Assembly: GCA_030428395.1 (NCBI GenBank)
Contig: JAUIDW010000012.1
Coordinates: 1 to 41,705 of the forward strand
Direction: 5' to 3'
Length of the DNA stretch: 41,705 nt
Source of the DNA: a bacterium
GTDB lineage: Bacteria; Planctomycetota; UBA1135; GCA-002686595
This document shows positions 16,014-23,610 of the stretch, piece after piece (position 1 is the stretch's first letter; each line of letters opens with the position of its first letter). The notes beneath the pieces were generated by a model, which saw only the letters and a list, made by a program, of their open reading frames with translations, did no database searches and had not been told where the DNA came from. The position numbers were made by a program, and so were the translations under genes.

Positions 16014-16973
16014 ATGAGCCCGTGGAAGCAAGGACGCGTCCTGCGCACCGACGCCAAGGTCTGTCACGTCGAGGTCGACGGCGAGGTCGTGCTGTGCGCG
16101 CCGCGCGGCAAGCTCTTCGACGCGCTGACCGCCGAGCAGAAGAACCCGGTCGCGGTCGGCGACCTCGTCCGGGTCGACCTGGCCGGCGACCCCGCCAGCA
16201 TCGAGGAGGTGCTGCCGCGGCGGAACTCGCTTTCGCGCGTCGCCTCGTCGCACGACCTGCGCGAGCAGGTGCTCGCCGCCAACGTGGACGGCCTGGTCGT
16301 GATCGGCTCGCTGGCGCGGCCCGGGTTCTCGTCGAACCGCACCGACCGCATCCTGGCCGCCTGCGAGTACGAGGAGATCCCGGCCACGCTCGTCCTGAAC
16401 AAGGTCGACCTGGTCGAGGAGGACGAGGTCGCCGCGATCGAGGCCACGTACCGCGCGATCGACGTGCCCGTGCTGCGCACGTCGGCGGTGGACGGGACCG
16501 GCGTCGACGCGCTGCGCGAGCTGCTGCGGGGCCGCACCACGGTCTTCTACGGCGCCTCGGGCGCGGGCAAGTCCAGCCTGCTGAACAAGCTGCAGCCAGG
16601 CCTCGACCTGCGCACGGGCAAGGTCAGCAAGTACTGGAAGTCGGGCAAGCACACGACGACGTTCTCGCAGCTGCACCACCTGGACCTCGGCGGCGACGTG
16701 ATCGACACGCCGGGCATCCGCGTCTTCCGGCTGTACGGCGTCAACCAGCGCGAGCTGCGCGACCTGTTCCCCGACTTCCGGCCCTACGACGGCAAGTGCC
16801 GCTTCCCCGACTGCACGCACGACCACGAGCCCGAGTGCGCCGTCGCCGCCGCGGCCGAGGCGGGCGAGATCGCCGCCACCCGCTACCAGAGCTACCTCGA
16901 GATCCTCGACGAGCTGCTGCCGCCGCCCGAGGACGACACGCCGGTCGAGCCGCCCGAGGGCGGCGTGGCCTAG
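16014..16973 (+). CDS. rsgA: Ribosome small-subunit GTPase RsgA
   Basis: This 319-residue circularly permuted GTPase checks late maturation of the 30S subunit. The order is an N-terminal OB fold (about 1-90), G4 NKVD (129-132), G1 GASGAGKS (180-187), switch region KHTTTFSQ (212-219), G3 DTPG (231-234), and a C-terminal zinc site formed by Cys262, Cys267, His269 and Cys275. The G4-before-G1 order is the RsgA hallmark and all motifs are intact. The stop codon shares the bases CTAG (16970-16973) with the stop of the convergent sulfatase-fold gene. Confidence 0.96.
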   Translation: MSPWKQGRVLRTDAKVCHVEVDGEVVLCAPRGKLFDALTAEQKNPVAVGDLVRVDLAGDPASIEEVLPRRNSLSRVASSHDLREQVLAANVDGLVVIGSLARPGFSSNRTDRILAACEYEEIPATLVLNKVDLVEEDEVAAIEATYRAIDVPVLRTSAVDGTGVDALRELLRGRTTVFYGASGAGKSSLLNKLQPGLDLRTGKVSKYWKSGKHTTTFSQLHHLDLGGDVIDTPGIRVFRLYGVNQRELRDLFPDFRPYDGKCRFPDCTHDHEPECAVAAAAEAGEIAATRYQSYLEILDELLPPPEDDTPVEPPEGGVA

Positions 16974-18778
16974 CGGCTGGAGCCGTCGTCGCGCTCGGCG
17001 CCGTCGTCGCCCTCGTCGACGTAGCCCAGCTCGCCCAGGGCGCGCAGCGCGTCGTCGGAGAGCTCCGAGGCCGCGCCGGCGCGCGGCGGCACCGCGCGGA
17101 TCCACACGCCTGACGCGATCCCGGGCATCGCCCCGGAGGCGTGCGGCGGGCGCGCGCGCAGGCGCGGGTCGTCGCGGCGCAGCTCGAAGCCCGCGGGGTC
17201 CGCGACCGGGTCGCCGGCGCCGACGAAGACGCCGCAGGGGCCCTCGTCGCAGGAGATCTCCAGCTCGAACCGCACGGCGGCGTCCGGCGGGTCGGTCTCG
17301 AACACGATCTCGCCCTGGTGCGTCGCGATCGATGCCAGGAACGACAGCGTGTGGCCGTCGTCGCGCACGTCGAAGTGGTGGAAGAGCGCCTCGCTGCCCA
17401 GCAGGTTGCCGGAGAAGTAGCGCCGGGCGTCGGTGAAGACGCCCGCGGTGGACAGCGTGCCGCGCAGCGTCATCCGGGGCTCCGCGAGCGCCGCCACGCG
17501 CAGCCGCCAGCCGGTGTCCGCCGCGCCGGCGTAGTCGTCCAGCGCCGCCAGCAGCGCGCCGCCGGTCGGGTCGGCGTCGAGCGGCGCCTGCTCGCGCGGG
17601 TCGCGCGCGACGTCGAAGTAGGTCACGTCGCCCTCGTCGGGCCGGCGCACCACCTTGTGGTCCCCGCGGCGCAGCGCGCGCAGCGGGTTGCCCAGGCGGA
17701 TCGACTCGGCGACGACCGCGCGGTCGGGGTCGGGCGGCGCGAGCAGCGAGCGGCCGTGCAGGCCGTCGGTGGGCGCGCCGGCCAGCTCGAGGAACGTCGG
17801 CGCGACGTCCAGGGGCGACACGAGGCCCGCGCGACGGCCGCCGCCGTCCAGCGCCGGGTGGCCGGCGACGACCAGCGGCACGCCGAGCTGCTCGACGAAC
17901 AGCGTGCGACCGTGGCCCAGCTCGCCGTGGTCGAGGAACTCCTCGCCGTGGTCGGAGGTCACCGCGACGACGGTGTTCGCGAGCATCCCGCGCTCGTCGA
18001 GCGCGTCGAGCAGGCGCCCGAGCTGGTCGTCCCAGTAGGCGATCTCGCCGTCGTAGTACCCGACCATCTGGCGCCGGTCGGCGTCGGTGGGCGCGCGCCG
18101 CCCCGACACGAACTCGAGCAGCGAGCGGTACGTCCCGTCCACCGACCCGGCGTAGTCGGGGTCGGTGAACGCGTGGCGGAAGGCGCCCGGCGCCGTGTAG
18201 TCCCAGTGCGGGTCGAAGAAGTGCACGAAGCCGAACACGGGCCGGTCGTCGCCGAGCTCGTCGAGCTGCTCGAGGAAGCGGTCCACGACCTCGGACGCTA
18301 CGGGGTTGCGGGTGCCGCCCCGGATCAGCTCGTCGGCGAAGCGGTCGAAGCCGCGCTCGAGCCCGAACTGCGAAGACACGTAGACGTGCGCGACCGTGGC
18401 GACCGTCGCGTAGCCCGCGTCGCGCAGGCGCTCGGCCAGCGTGGGGACGTCCTCGGCCAGCGTGACGCCGTCGTCCTGCAGCCCGTGGAACGCCGGGTAC
18501 AGCCCGGTCAGCATCGACGCGTGCGACGGCAGCGTCCACGAGCTGGTGCTGACCACGTCCGCGAACACGGTCCCGCGCGCCGCCAGCGCGTCCAGCCGCG
18601 GCGACGTGTCGCGCTCGTACCCGTAGCACCCCAGGTGGTCGCTGCGCAGCGTGTCCACCGAGATCAGCAGCAGGTGCGGCCGGTCGTGCCGCCGCGCCTC
18701 GCCCCCGCACGAGGCGACGACGGAGCCCAGCAGGGCGAGCAGCGCGGCGCGCCGGAGGACGAGGAGGCGGAGGCTCAC
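16970..18778 (-). CDS. Sulfatase-fold (alkaline phosphatase superfamily) lipoprotein
   Basis: This 602-residue exported protein has a signal peptide with lipobox VAS-C24. The sulfatase domain starts LLLISVDTLRSDHLGCYGY, with metal ligands near Asp42. Where sulfatases carry C/S-x-P-S-R, this protein reads T82-L-P-S-H in SSWTLPSHASMLTG. The formylglycine precursor is therefore replaced by Thr, the nucleophile type seen in lipoteichoic-acid-synthase and phosphoethanolamine-transferase relatives. TSDHGEEFLDHGELGHG gives the second metal set. The substrate could be a sulfate or phosphate ester; sulfatase activity needs caution. The roughly 200-residue C-terminal region has no clear match. Residues about 134-179 are duplicated at 20668-20808. 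GTG 18778 follows TAGAAT by nine bases, with no Shine-Dalgarno sequence. Confidence 0.85.
   Translation of the reverse strand: MSLRLLVLRRAALLALLGSVVASCGGEARRHDRPHLLLISVDTLRSDHLGCYGYERDTSPRLDALAARGTVFADVVSTSSWTLPSHASMLTGLYPAFHGLQDDGVTLAEDVPTLAERLRDAGYATVATVAHVYVSSQFGLERGFDRFADELIRGGTRNPVASEVVDRFLEQLDELGDDRPVFGFVHFFDPHWDYTAPGAFRHAFTDPDYAGSVDGTYRSLLEFVSGRRAPTDADRRQMVGYYDGEIAYWDDQLGRLLDALDERGMLANTVVAVTSDHGEEFLDHGELGHGRTLFVEQLGVPLVVAGHPALDGGGRRAGLVSPLDVAPTFLELAGAPTDGLHGRSLLAPPDPDRAVVAESIRLGNPLRALRRGDHKVVRRPDEGDVTYFDVARDPREQAPLDADPTGGALLAALDDYAGAADTGWRLRVAALAEPRMTLRGTLSTAGVFTDARRYFSGNLLGSEALFHHFDVRDDGHTLSFLASIATHQGEIVFETDPPDAAVRFELEISCDEGPCGVFVGAGDPVADPAGFELRRDDPRLRARPPHASGAMPGIASGVWIRAVPPRAGAASELSDDALRALGELGYVDEGDDGAERDDGSSR
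18244..18384. repeat. Donor segment A of a segmental duplication (in sulfatase gene)
   Basis: These 141 bases reappear at 20668-20808 in the same orientation with no gaps and six differences by my alignment (about 96% identical). Confidence 0.9.
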
Positions 18779-18787
18779 GGGCGGCGG

Positions 18788-18793
18788 ATTCTA
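18788..18793 (-). promoter_or_regulatory. Putative -10 element of the sulfatase-fold gene
   Basis: The minus strand reads TAGAAT nine bases before GTG 18778. No ribosome binding site lies between. Confidence 0.45.
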
Positions 18794-18836
18794 GCCCCGC
18801 GGCCGCCGCGGGCGAGGCCCCTCCGGCGGCGGGGAC

Positions 18837-19328
18837 CTACCCGATCACGCCGCGGACGAGCAGCAGCTTGTAGACCCACGCGAGCGCCATCGCCGCGCCG
18901 AGCAGGATCCACAGGGGCTTCGCACGCACGGGCAGCGCGGCCAGGTCGCGGTACAGGTCGCGGCCCGCGACCGTGCCGACCGCGGCGAAGGCCGCCAGCC
19001 CGCCCATCAGCAGCGCCACGAGGAACCCGAACGGCTGGTTCGCGAAGGAGTCCGCGAAGCGCCCCTGGGCCGCCAGGGTCACCGACGTCGTCACGCCGCA
19101 GCCCGGGCAGGGCACCTCGAAGAACCGCATCGTCGAGCACGCCGGCAGCCCGAGCTTCTCGTGCGTCCCCACCCCCGCCTCGGCCGGCGTCAGGAACGCG
19201 CCGAGCACCACCAGCGCCACAGCCGCCAGCAGCCCGCCCCCGGCGAGCCACCAGTGGCCCGCCGAGCGCCCGCCGGCGGCCCGCGGCGGACTCGCCTCGC
19301 GCAAGGCGGTCGAGATCGGAGCACCCAC
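18837..19328 (-). CDS. DUF2752 membrane protein
   Basis: This 163-residue membrane protein has the DUF2752 core: [22 protein letters not shown] (about 61-82), with the conserved CPGCG after an acidic/aromatic segment, then SFANQPFGFLVALL. Membrane segments lie near 28-47, 100-121 and 139-158. The function of the family is unknown. GTG 19328 is my choice; the frame is open further upstream through a region rich in GATCGTC repeats with no homology to the family. Residues 1-69 are duplicated at 20806-21013. It lies 58 bases upstream of the sulfatase-fold gene on the same strand. Confidence 0.82.
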   Translation of the reverse strand: MGAPISTALREASPPRAAGGRSAGHWWLAGGGLLAAVALVVLGAFLTPAEAGVGTHEKLGLPACSTMRFFEVPCPGCGVTTSVTLAAQGRFADSFANQPFGFLVALLMGGLAAFAAVGTVAGRDLYRDLAALPVRAKPLWILLGAAMALAWVYKLLLVRGVIG

Positions 19329-19353
19329 GCCCCCATCTTGGGCTCCCGCCCCG
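19121..19353. repeat. Donor segment B of a segmental duplication (DUF2752 gene 5' part)
   Basis: These 233 bases reappear at 20806-21038 without gaps and with five differences by my alignment (about 98% identical). Donor segments A and B are 736 bases apart here but directly fused in the copy, with AGA shared at the joint. Confidence 0.9.
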
Positions 19354-19360
19354 TGGACGT

Positions 19361-19428
19361 TCGATCCCGGATCGTCCAGCGAGACGGAAGATCGCGGATC
19401 GTCTTTCAGCGGATCGTCCTCCACGGGT
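19361..19428. repeat. Degenerate GATCGTC repeat cluster (left edge of patch)
   Basis: GGATCGTC occurs three times (starting 19369, 19396 and 19411) in about 50 bases. These are degraded relatives of the palindromes at 20639-20667 and 21607-21674. The following stretch to 19749 has lower GC than the backbone. A TAGTCT element lies at 19608-19613 and a weak 37-codon frame at 19625-19738 with no recognisable product. I see no other gene there. Confidence 0.55.
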
Positions 19429-19749
19429 CCGTGATGGGCATGTCTGCATCGTGGGGCCAAGCGCCCCTTCGCTCCACGGCTCTCGCGGAAGCCTCCCGAG
19501 CCACACGGACGTGGGCGACCCATCCGAGACCTGTCGAACTGGAACAGCGGGTGCTACCGGGCTCCCTGGCACGAACCATGCCGATCCCCTCTTGAGGCAG
19601 ACAAGTGTAGTCTCTGGAAGACACATGGCAGAGGACCAGGGAGTCGATCCGTGCCCACGGGTCAACCCGCACGAGGCCCTGCCAGGCACGCTTCTTGGTA
19701 GCGCTCGAGCGGTTTCGAGGTTCAAGGCTTCAACTTGAGGAGGGTCACT

Positions 19750-20607
19750 GTGATCCGGTTGGTTCTGTCAAGTCTGCTCGTTTCGATTGCCCTGGCTGCT
19801 CCGGGGACAGCCGCAAGTGCCGATGCCCTGTTCTTCGAGGGGTACTACCGCTACCACGCGGAGCAGGACTTCCCGAAAGCAGAGACCTTGCTCCAGAGCT
19901 ACCTGGATCAGGCCAGGGGACAGTACCTGGAGGAGGCGGAGCTCCTTCTTACCGAGATCCGCAGCACCCCGGGCGCGGGGGAGACTCCGAGCGAAGGCGA
20001 CGGGGCAGTCGCCTTCCAGGTCGACGAGCGCTGGGAAACCTGGGCGAAGGAGCGAAAGCAACTCGAACAAGCCGCACGAGACAAGCAGGCCACCAGCTTC
20101 TGGGAGTCGGCTTGCCTCAGGAGCAAGGCACTCTACGGACGTACTGTGGAGTCCTACGAAGCGAAGAAGCTCAAGCTCGAGGAGTCAGCGCTCGCGTACG
20201 AAAAGGAAGCTCAGAAGCTCGATCGCACAGGTGACAGTGCCGGAGCTGCACGACATCGACAGCGGGCCGAGGGCTACCGCAACGAGATCTCCTTCATGCC
20301 GCCTGTCAGGGACCGAATCGGCTGGGCGGGCGCGGGGTGGGGCACCCTCCTGTTCCTCGCTCACGACGTTACGGGGTCTGACTCGGCAAATCCCGGAGCA
20401 ACGGACGCAAACGGCCAGGTGGATCAGGTGAGAAAGGCCGTCCACCAGACGGTGATCAACCACATCGAGTATCTCGAGCAGCACGATCCGTCGGGTTGCG
20501 CGTACCTGCTGGAACAACTCACGAACATCGAGTCGGCCCTGCACGGCGGTCGCTACGAGGAGGCTCAGCGCCTGATGGGCAAGACGCTAGCCGCCGTGCT
20601 CGAGTGA
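19750..20607 (+). CDS. Secreted protein of unknown function on lower-GC insert
   Basis: This 285-residue protein has a clear signal peptide, MIRLVLSSLLVSIALAAPGTAASA. The next segment (about 27-72) reads like one or two TPR-style helical hairpins (FFEGYYRYHAEQDFPKAETL). A charged, probably coiled-coil stretch follows (about 95-180, rich in Lys/Glu), then a Gly/Trp segment (190-205) and a final helical part. No family is recognised. The start is GTG 19750, six bases after GAGGAGGG; an upstream in-frame TTG at 19735 is unlikely. GC is clearly lower than in all neighbours. The gene sits between the donor genes and their chimeric copy, bracketed by GATCGTC palindromes, so it looks like the cargo of an insertion. 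Confidence 0.7.
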   Translation: MIRLVLSSLLVSIALAAPGTAASADALFFEGYYRYHAEQDFPKAETLLQSYLDQARGQYLEEAELLLTEIRSTPGAGETPSEGDGAVAFQVDERWETWAKERKQLEQAARDKQATSFWESACLRSKALYGRTVESYEAKKLKLEESALAYEKEAQKLDRTGDSAGAARHRQRAEGYRNEISFMPPVRDRIGWAGAGWGTLLFLAHDVTGSDSANPGATDANGQVDQVRKAVHQTVINHIEYLEQHDPSGCAYLLEQLTNIESALHGGRYEEAQRLMGKTLAAVLE

Positions 20608-20638
20608 ACGTCTCGATCAATTCCGACGAAGCCGGTTC

Positions 20639-20667
20639 TTAGACGATCGATCCAGGATCGTCTGTCA
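20639..20667. repeat. GATCGTC palindrome, internal boundary copy
   Basis: The 29-base repeat has arms AGACGATC and GATCGTCT around a 7-base spacer (GATCCAG). It recurs at 21646-21674 with one difference, so the two are direct repeats bounding a ~1-kb segment. It also supplies the last codons and the TAA stop of the chimeric reading frame on the minus strand. Confidence 0.85.
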
Positions 20668-20808
20668 GGTCGTCGCCGAGCTCGTCGAGCTGCTCGAGGA
20701 AGCGGTCCACGACCTCGGACGCGACGGGGTTGCGGGTGCCGCACCGGATCAGCTCGTCGGCGAGGCGGTCGAATCCGCGCTCAAGCCCGAACTGCGACGA
20801 CACGTAGA
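20668..20808. repeat. Copy of segment A (sulfatase gene fragment)
   Basis: An ungapped copy of 18244-18384 in the same orientation. It joins segment B at 20806-20808 through a shared AGA. Confidence 0.9.
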
Positions 20809-21038
20809 ACCGCATCGTCGAGCACGCCGGCAGCCCGAGCTGCTCGTGCGTCCCCACCCCCGCCTCGGCCGGCGTCAGGAACGCGCCGAGCACCACCAGC
20901 GCCACCGCCGCCAGCAGCCCGCCCCCGGCGAGCCACCAGTGGCCCGCCGTGCGCCCGCCGGTGGCCCGCGGCGGACTCGCCTCGCGCGAGGCGGTCGAGA
21001 TCGGAGCACCCACGCCCCCATCTTGGGCTCCCGCCCCG
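20806..21038. repeat. Copy of segment B (DUF2752 gene fragment)
   Basis: An ungapped copy of 19121-19353. It ends at CCCG, after which the sequence is unrelated to the donor and again backbone-like in GC. Confidence 0.9.
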
Positions 21039-21187
21039 GATCCTTCCACGCGCGCCCCGCCCGGGGGGCTCCGTGCCCGGTCCGCCGCGTCGAGGCGCGC
21101 GGGCGGCGCCCGCTGCTCCGTCGTCGCGGATTCCGCTCGAATGCGGACCGCCGTCCGGCATAGGGGGCCGCGGTCCCCGCCGGGCGG

Positions 21188-21604
21188 GTGGCCGGCCACG
21201 TGGGTCCGAAGCCGAGCAAGCAGCCCCTGTACGTCGTGAACGCCGTCCTGGCGTCGGGCGTCCTGTACTGGGTCCTGCACCTGTCCCGCGGCGACCGGGG
21301 GCTGGTCGACTGGGTCGTCGTCGCGGTCGTGGTCCTCGCGGTGCTCTGGAACCTCGTGCGGCTGGGCCAGCGACTGCACGGCGCCGGAGGCGGCGCGGAC
21401 CTGTGGCACCTGCAGCGCACGGTGCTGTTCTGGATCGTGGGCCTGCTGAACACCGCCCTGCTGCGCCCGGAGGAGGTCGGCGGCTGGCGGAACTGGGTCG
21501 GGTGGGCCGTGCTGGGCATCGCCGCGCTCGACACCGCCTGGATCTTCCAGAAGGAGCGCCGCCTCACCGCCGCGCGCCCGTCCCCCGGCGAGGGCGCGGC
21601 CTGA
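21188..21604 (+). CDS. Small multi-pass membrane protein, unknown function
   Basis: This 138-residue protein has about four predicted helices: [52 protein letters not shown] and [18 protein letters not shown]. The tail is short and basic. No family is recognised. GTG 21188 or GTG 21200 could be the start; neither has a good ribosome binding site. GC matches the chromosome backbone, so it may be the native neighbour of the DUF2752 gene before the rearrangement. Its stop lies directly before the tandem GATCGTC palindromes. Confidence 0.6.
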   Translation: MAGHVGPKPSKQPLYVVNAVLASGVLYWVLHLSRGDRGLVDWVVVAVVVLAVLWNLVRLGQRLHGAGGGADLWHLQRTVLFWIVGLLNTALLRPEEVGGWRNWVGWAVLGIAALDTAWIFQKERRLTAARPSPGEGAA

Positions 21605-21606
21605 CG

Positions 21607-21674
21607 AGACGATCGATCCAGGACGATCGATCCAGGATCGTCTGGTTAGACGATTGATCCAGGATCGTCTGTCA
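21607..21674. repeat. Tandem GATCGTC palindromes, right edge of patch
   Basis: Two and a half units stand in tandem: a truncated unit at 21607-21622, a unit at 21623-21643, and a full unit at 21648-21670 inside the 29-base repeat 21646-21674. The last matches the copy at 20639-20667 at 28 of 29 bases. The stretch from 21675 to 21882 shows no gene or other structure I can support. Confidence 0.8.
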
Positions 21675-21882
21675 CCACGGAGGCGCCCCTGCGCAGCCCA
21701 CGTGCGCACGAGACGGGCAGCGGCTACGCCGTTCGCAGGCGCCTGCTGGGTAGATGGGCCCAGGCCCCGATCGGGGCGAGCACTTCGCAGAACGGCTAGG
21801 TGGACCCCACGCCGGATCGCGGGTCTCCTGGAAGGTGAGCTCCGAACCGGACCACCCCGGCGTCCGGGAGCGAGGTGAGACC

Positions 21883-22311
21883 ATGGCGTTCGAGATCCGT
21901 CGCGTCGACTACTTCTATGCCGCGGTCCCCGACGAGCCGGGGACGGCCTGCGAGCTGCTGAGCCAGCTCGCTGAGCTGGGCGTCAACCTGCTCGCGTTCC
22001 ACGCGATCCCCGTGGGGCCGATGCGCACCCAGCTCGCGATCTTCCCCGAGGACGAGCTGACGATGCAGAAGGTCGCGCGCGACGCGGGCATCCCGCTCGA
22101 CGGTCCGCACGGGGCCATCCTCGTGCAGGGCGACGACGAGCTCGGCGCGCTCGCCCGGCTGCACCGCCGCCTCGAGGAGGCGAACGTGAACGTCTACGCC
22201 TCGATCGGCGTGGCCGACGGGCGCGGGGGCTTCGGCTACGTGCTGCACGTGCGCCCGGAGGAGTCCGAGCGAGCCCTCGGGGCGCTCGAGGTCGCCGCCC
22301 ACCCGGCCTAG
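21883..22311 (+). CDS. ACT-domain protein
   Basis: This 142-residue soluble protein looks like two ACT-type ligand-binding modules: [31 protein letters not shown] (about 8-38), then [36 protein letters not shown]. The D-x-P-G-x2 before the first helix is the ACT consensus. Such small free-standing proteins usually bind amino acids and act as sensors or regulators; the ligand is unknown. ATG 21883 has GAGGTGAG a few bases upstream. It is convergent with the redox operon, 26 bases apart. Confidence 0.82.
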   Translation: MAFEIRRVDYFYAAVPDEPGTACELLSQLAELGVNLLAFHAIPVGPMRTQLAIFPEDELTMQKVARDAGIPLDGPHGAILVQGDDELGALARLHRRLEEANVNVYASIGVADGRGGFGYVLHVRPEESERALGALEVAAHPA

Positions 22312-22337
22312 GGCCCGGGCGCGAGGGCTCCGCGGGT

Positions 22338-23597
22338 CTACGTCGCCTCGGCCGGCGTCGCGCCGTCCGTCGGACGCGCCGGCGGCGTCACGCGGAACTC
22401 GCCCAGCAGGATCGGCGTCGCCACCTTCACCATCAGCGTGAAGAGCAGGAAGCCGACGGAGAAGATGCCGGCCGAGATCAGGAACTCGGAGCGCGAGGGG
22501 AAGTACTCGTAGATCTCGCCGAGCGTGTCGGGGGTGAGGCCGGGGATGACGAGCCCCATCCCCTTCTCGACGTAGACCCCGAACCAGATCAGCAGGCAGC
22601 CCAGGTTCAGCGTGACCACGTTCTTGCGCGTCCACGGGACGAGGAACAGCAGGAACGCCGCGACCGAGGCCGCGATCGACAGCCACATGTACGGAACGAT
22701 CGACGTCTTGCCGTCGACCCCCGTGAACATGTAGCGCATGTGGATCAGGTGCTCGGTGCTGGAGTAGTACTCCTTGAACACCTCGGCCCCGAGCAGGAAC
22801 AGGTTCACGAACATGGCGTAGGCCATGAGCTCGGCGATCTTCCAGATCGCCTCGTCCCGGATCTCGAAGCGCGTGAACCGCCGCAGCAGCTGCATCACCA
22901 TCAGCAGCACCGCTGGGCCGGAGCAGAAGGCGGACGCCAGGAACCTCGGCGCGAGGATCGCGGAGTTCCAGAAGGGCCGCGCGGGGATGCCGTTGTAGAG
23001 GAACGCCGTGACGGTGTGGATGCCGATCGCGCAGGGGATGGACAGCAGGACCAGCGGGGTGAAGATCCAGCCGCGCGGCTGGCGCCCCCGGAACAGCGAG
23101 AACAGCACGTACGTGGCGATGACGAAGTTCAGCGCCAGGTAGCTGTTCAGGACGACCACGTCCCAGGCGAGCAGCGACGACGGCAGGTTCAGGTAGCCCA
23201 GCCCGGGGATCAGGTGCCACGCGCGCTCGGGTCGACCGATGTCGACCATCACGAACAGCCCGCACATCACGAGGGACGCGACGGCCAGCAGCTCGCCGAG
23301 GATCGCGACCTCCTTGATCGGCTTCCAGTGGTACACGTACGCCGGGATCACGACCAGCACCGCGGCGGCCGCCACGCCGACCAGGAACGTGAAGTTGCCG
23401 ATGTAGAAGGCCCACGAGACCTGGTCCCGCATGCTGGTCGTCTGCAGGCCGTCGTCGAGCTGGCCCAGGTACGCGACGAACCCCAGCCCCACGAGCACCA
23501 GCAGGCCCGCGATCCAGCCCCAGTAGAGGAGCCCGCCGCGCGTCACCTCGCGCAGGCTGCCGACCACGAAGTGACCGAACGTCCCGTGCGTGGTCAT
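22338..23597 (-). CDS. NrfD/DsrP-family integral membrane quinone-interacting subunit
   Basis: This 419-residue protein has roughly ten hydrophobic segments and NrfD/PsrC-type features: YWGWIAGLLVLVGLGFVAY, FYIGNFTFLVGVAAAAVLVV, DIGRPERAWHLI (a conserved loop) and FLASAFCSGPAVLL. Proteins of this kind anchor redox complexes in the membrane and exchange electrons with quinones. It is the last gene of a three-gene operon (tetraheme cytochrome, ferredoxin, NrfD), starting 13 bases after the ferredoxin stop with GGGAGGCG before ATG 23597. The extra helices and the cytochrome/ferredoxin partners resemble DsrP of DsrMKJOP and Hme-type complexes. Confidence 0.9.
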   Translation of the reverse strand: MTTHGTFGHFVVGSLREVTRGGLLYWGWIAGLLVLVGLGFVAYLGQLDDGLQTTSMRDQVSWAFYIGNFTFLVGVAAAAVLVVIPAYVYHWKPIKEVAILGELLAVASLVMCGLFVMVDIGRPERAWHLIPGLGYLNLPSSLLAWDVVVLNSYLALNFVIATYVLFSLFRGRQPRGWIFTPLVLLSIPCAIGIHTVTAFLYNGIPARPFWNSAILAPRFLASAFCSGPAVLLMVMQLLRRFTRFEIRDEAIWKIAELMAYAMFVNLFLLGAEVFKEYYSSTEHLIHMRYMFTGVDGKTSIVPYMWLSIAASVAAFLLFLVPWTRKNVVTLNLGCLLIWFGVYVEKGMGLVIPGLTPDTLGEIYEYFPSRSEFLISAGIFSVGFLLFTLMVKVATPILLGEFRVTPPARPTDGATPAEAT

Positions 23598-23610
23598 CGT
23601 CGCCTCCCGT

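Larger units (their letters stand above)
20639..21013 (-). pseudogene. Chimeric ORF: DUF2752 N-terminus fused in frame to a sulfatase fragment
   Basis: An uninterrupted 124-codon frame begins at the GTG equivalent to the DUF2752 start. Residues 1-69 copy DUF2752 (up to LPACSTMRF, losing the CPGCG motif). Residues 70-115 copy sulfatase residues about 134-179 ([19 protein letters not shown]), and the last nine residues come from the GATCGTC palindrome. Neither half keeps an active site. Four of five substitutions in the DUF2752 part change the residue, as do two of six in the sulfatase part, which argues against strong selection. The intact frame and one membrane helix (about 28-47) leave room for a nascent membrane peptide, but a decaying duplicate is likelier. 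Confidence 0.7.

Noticed and set aside
12767-17113. 1448-codon open frame on the plus strand
   Set aside because: Antisense to the methyltransferase, rarA and SpoU-type genes and out of frame with rsgA; low-complexity translation with no motifs.
19695-19735. T-arm-like stretch (GAGGTTCAAGGC) suggesting a tRNA or attachment site beside the insert
   Set aside because: I could not find matching acceptor, D-arm or anticodon arm, so there is no support for a tRNA.
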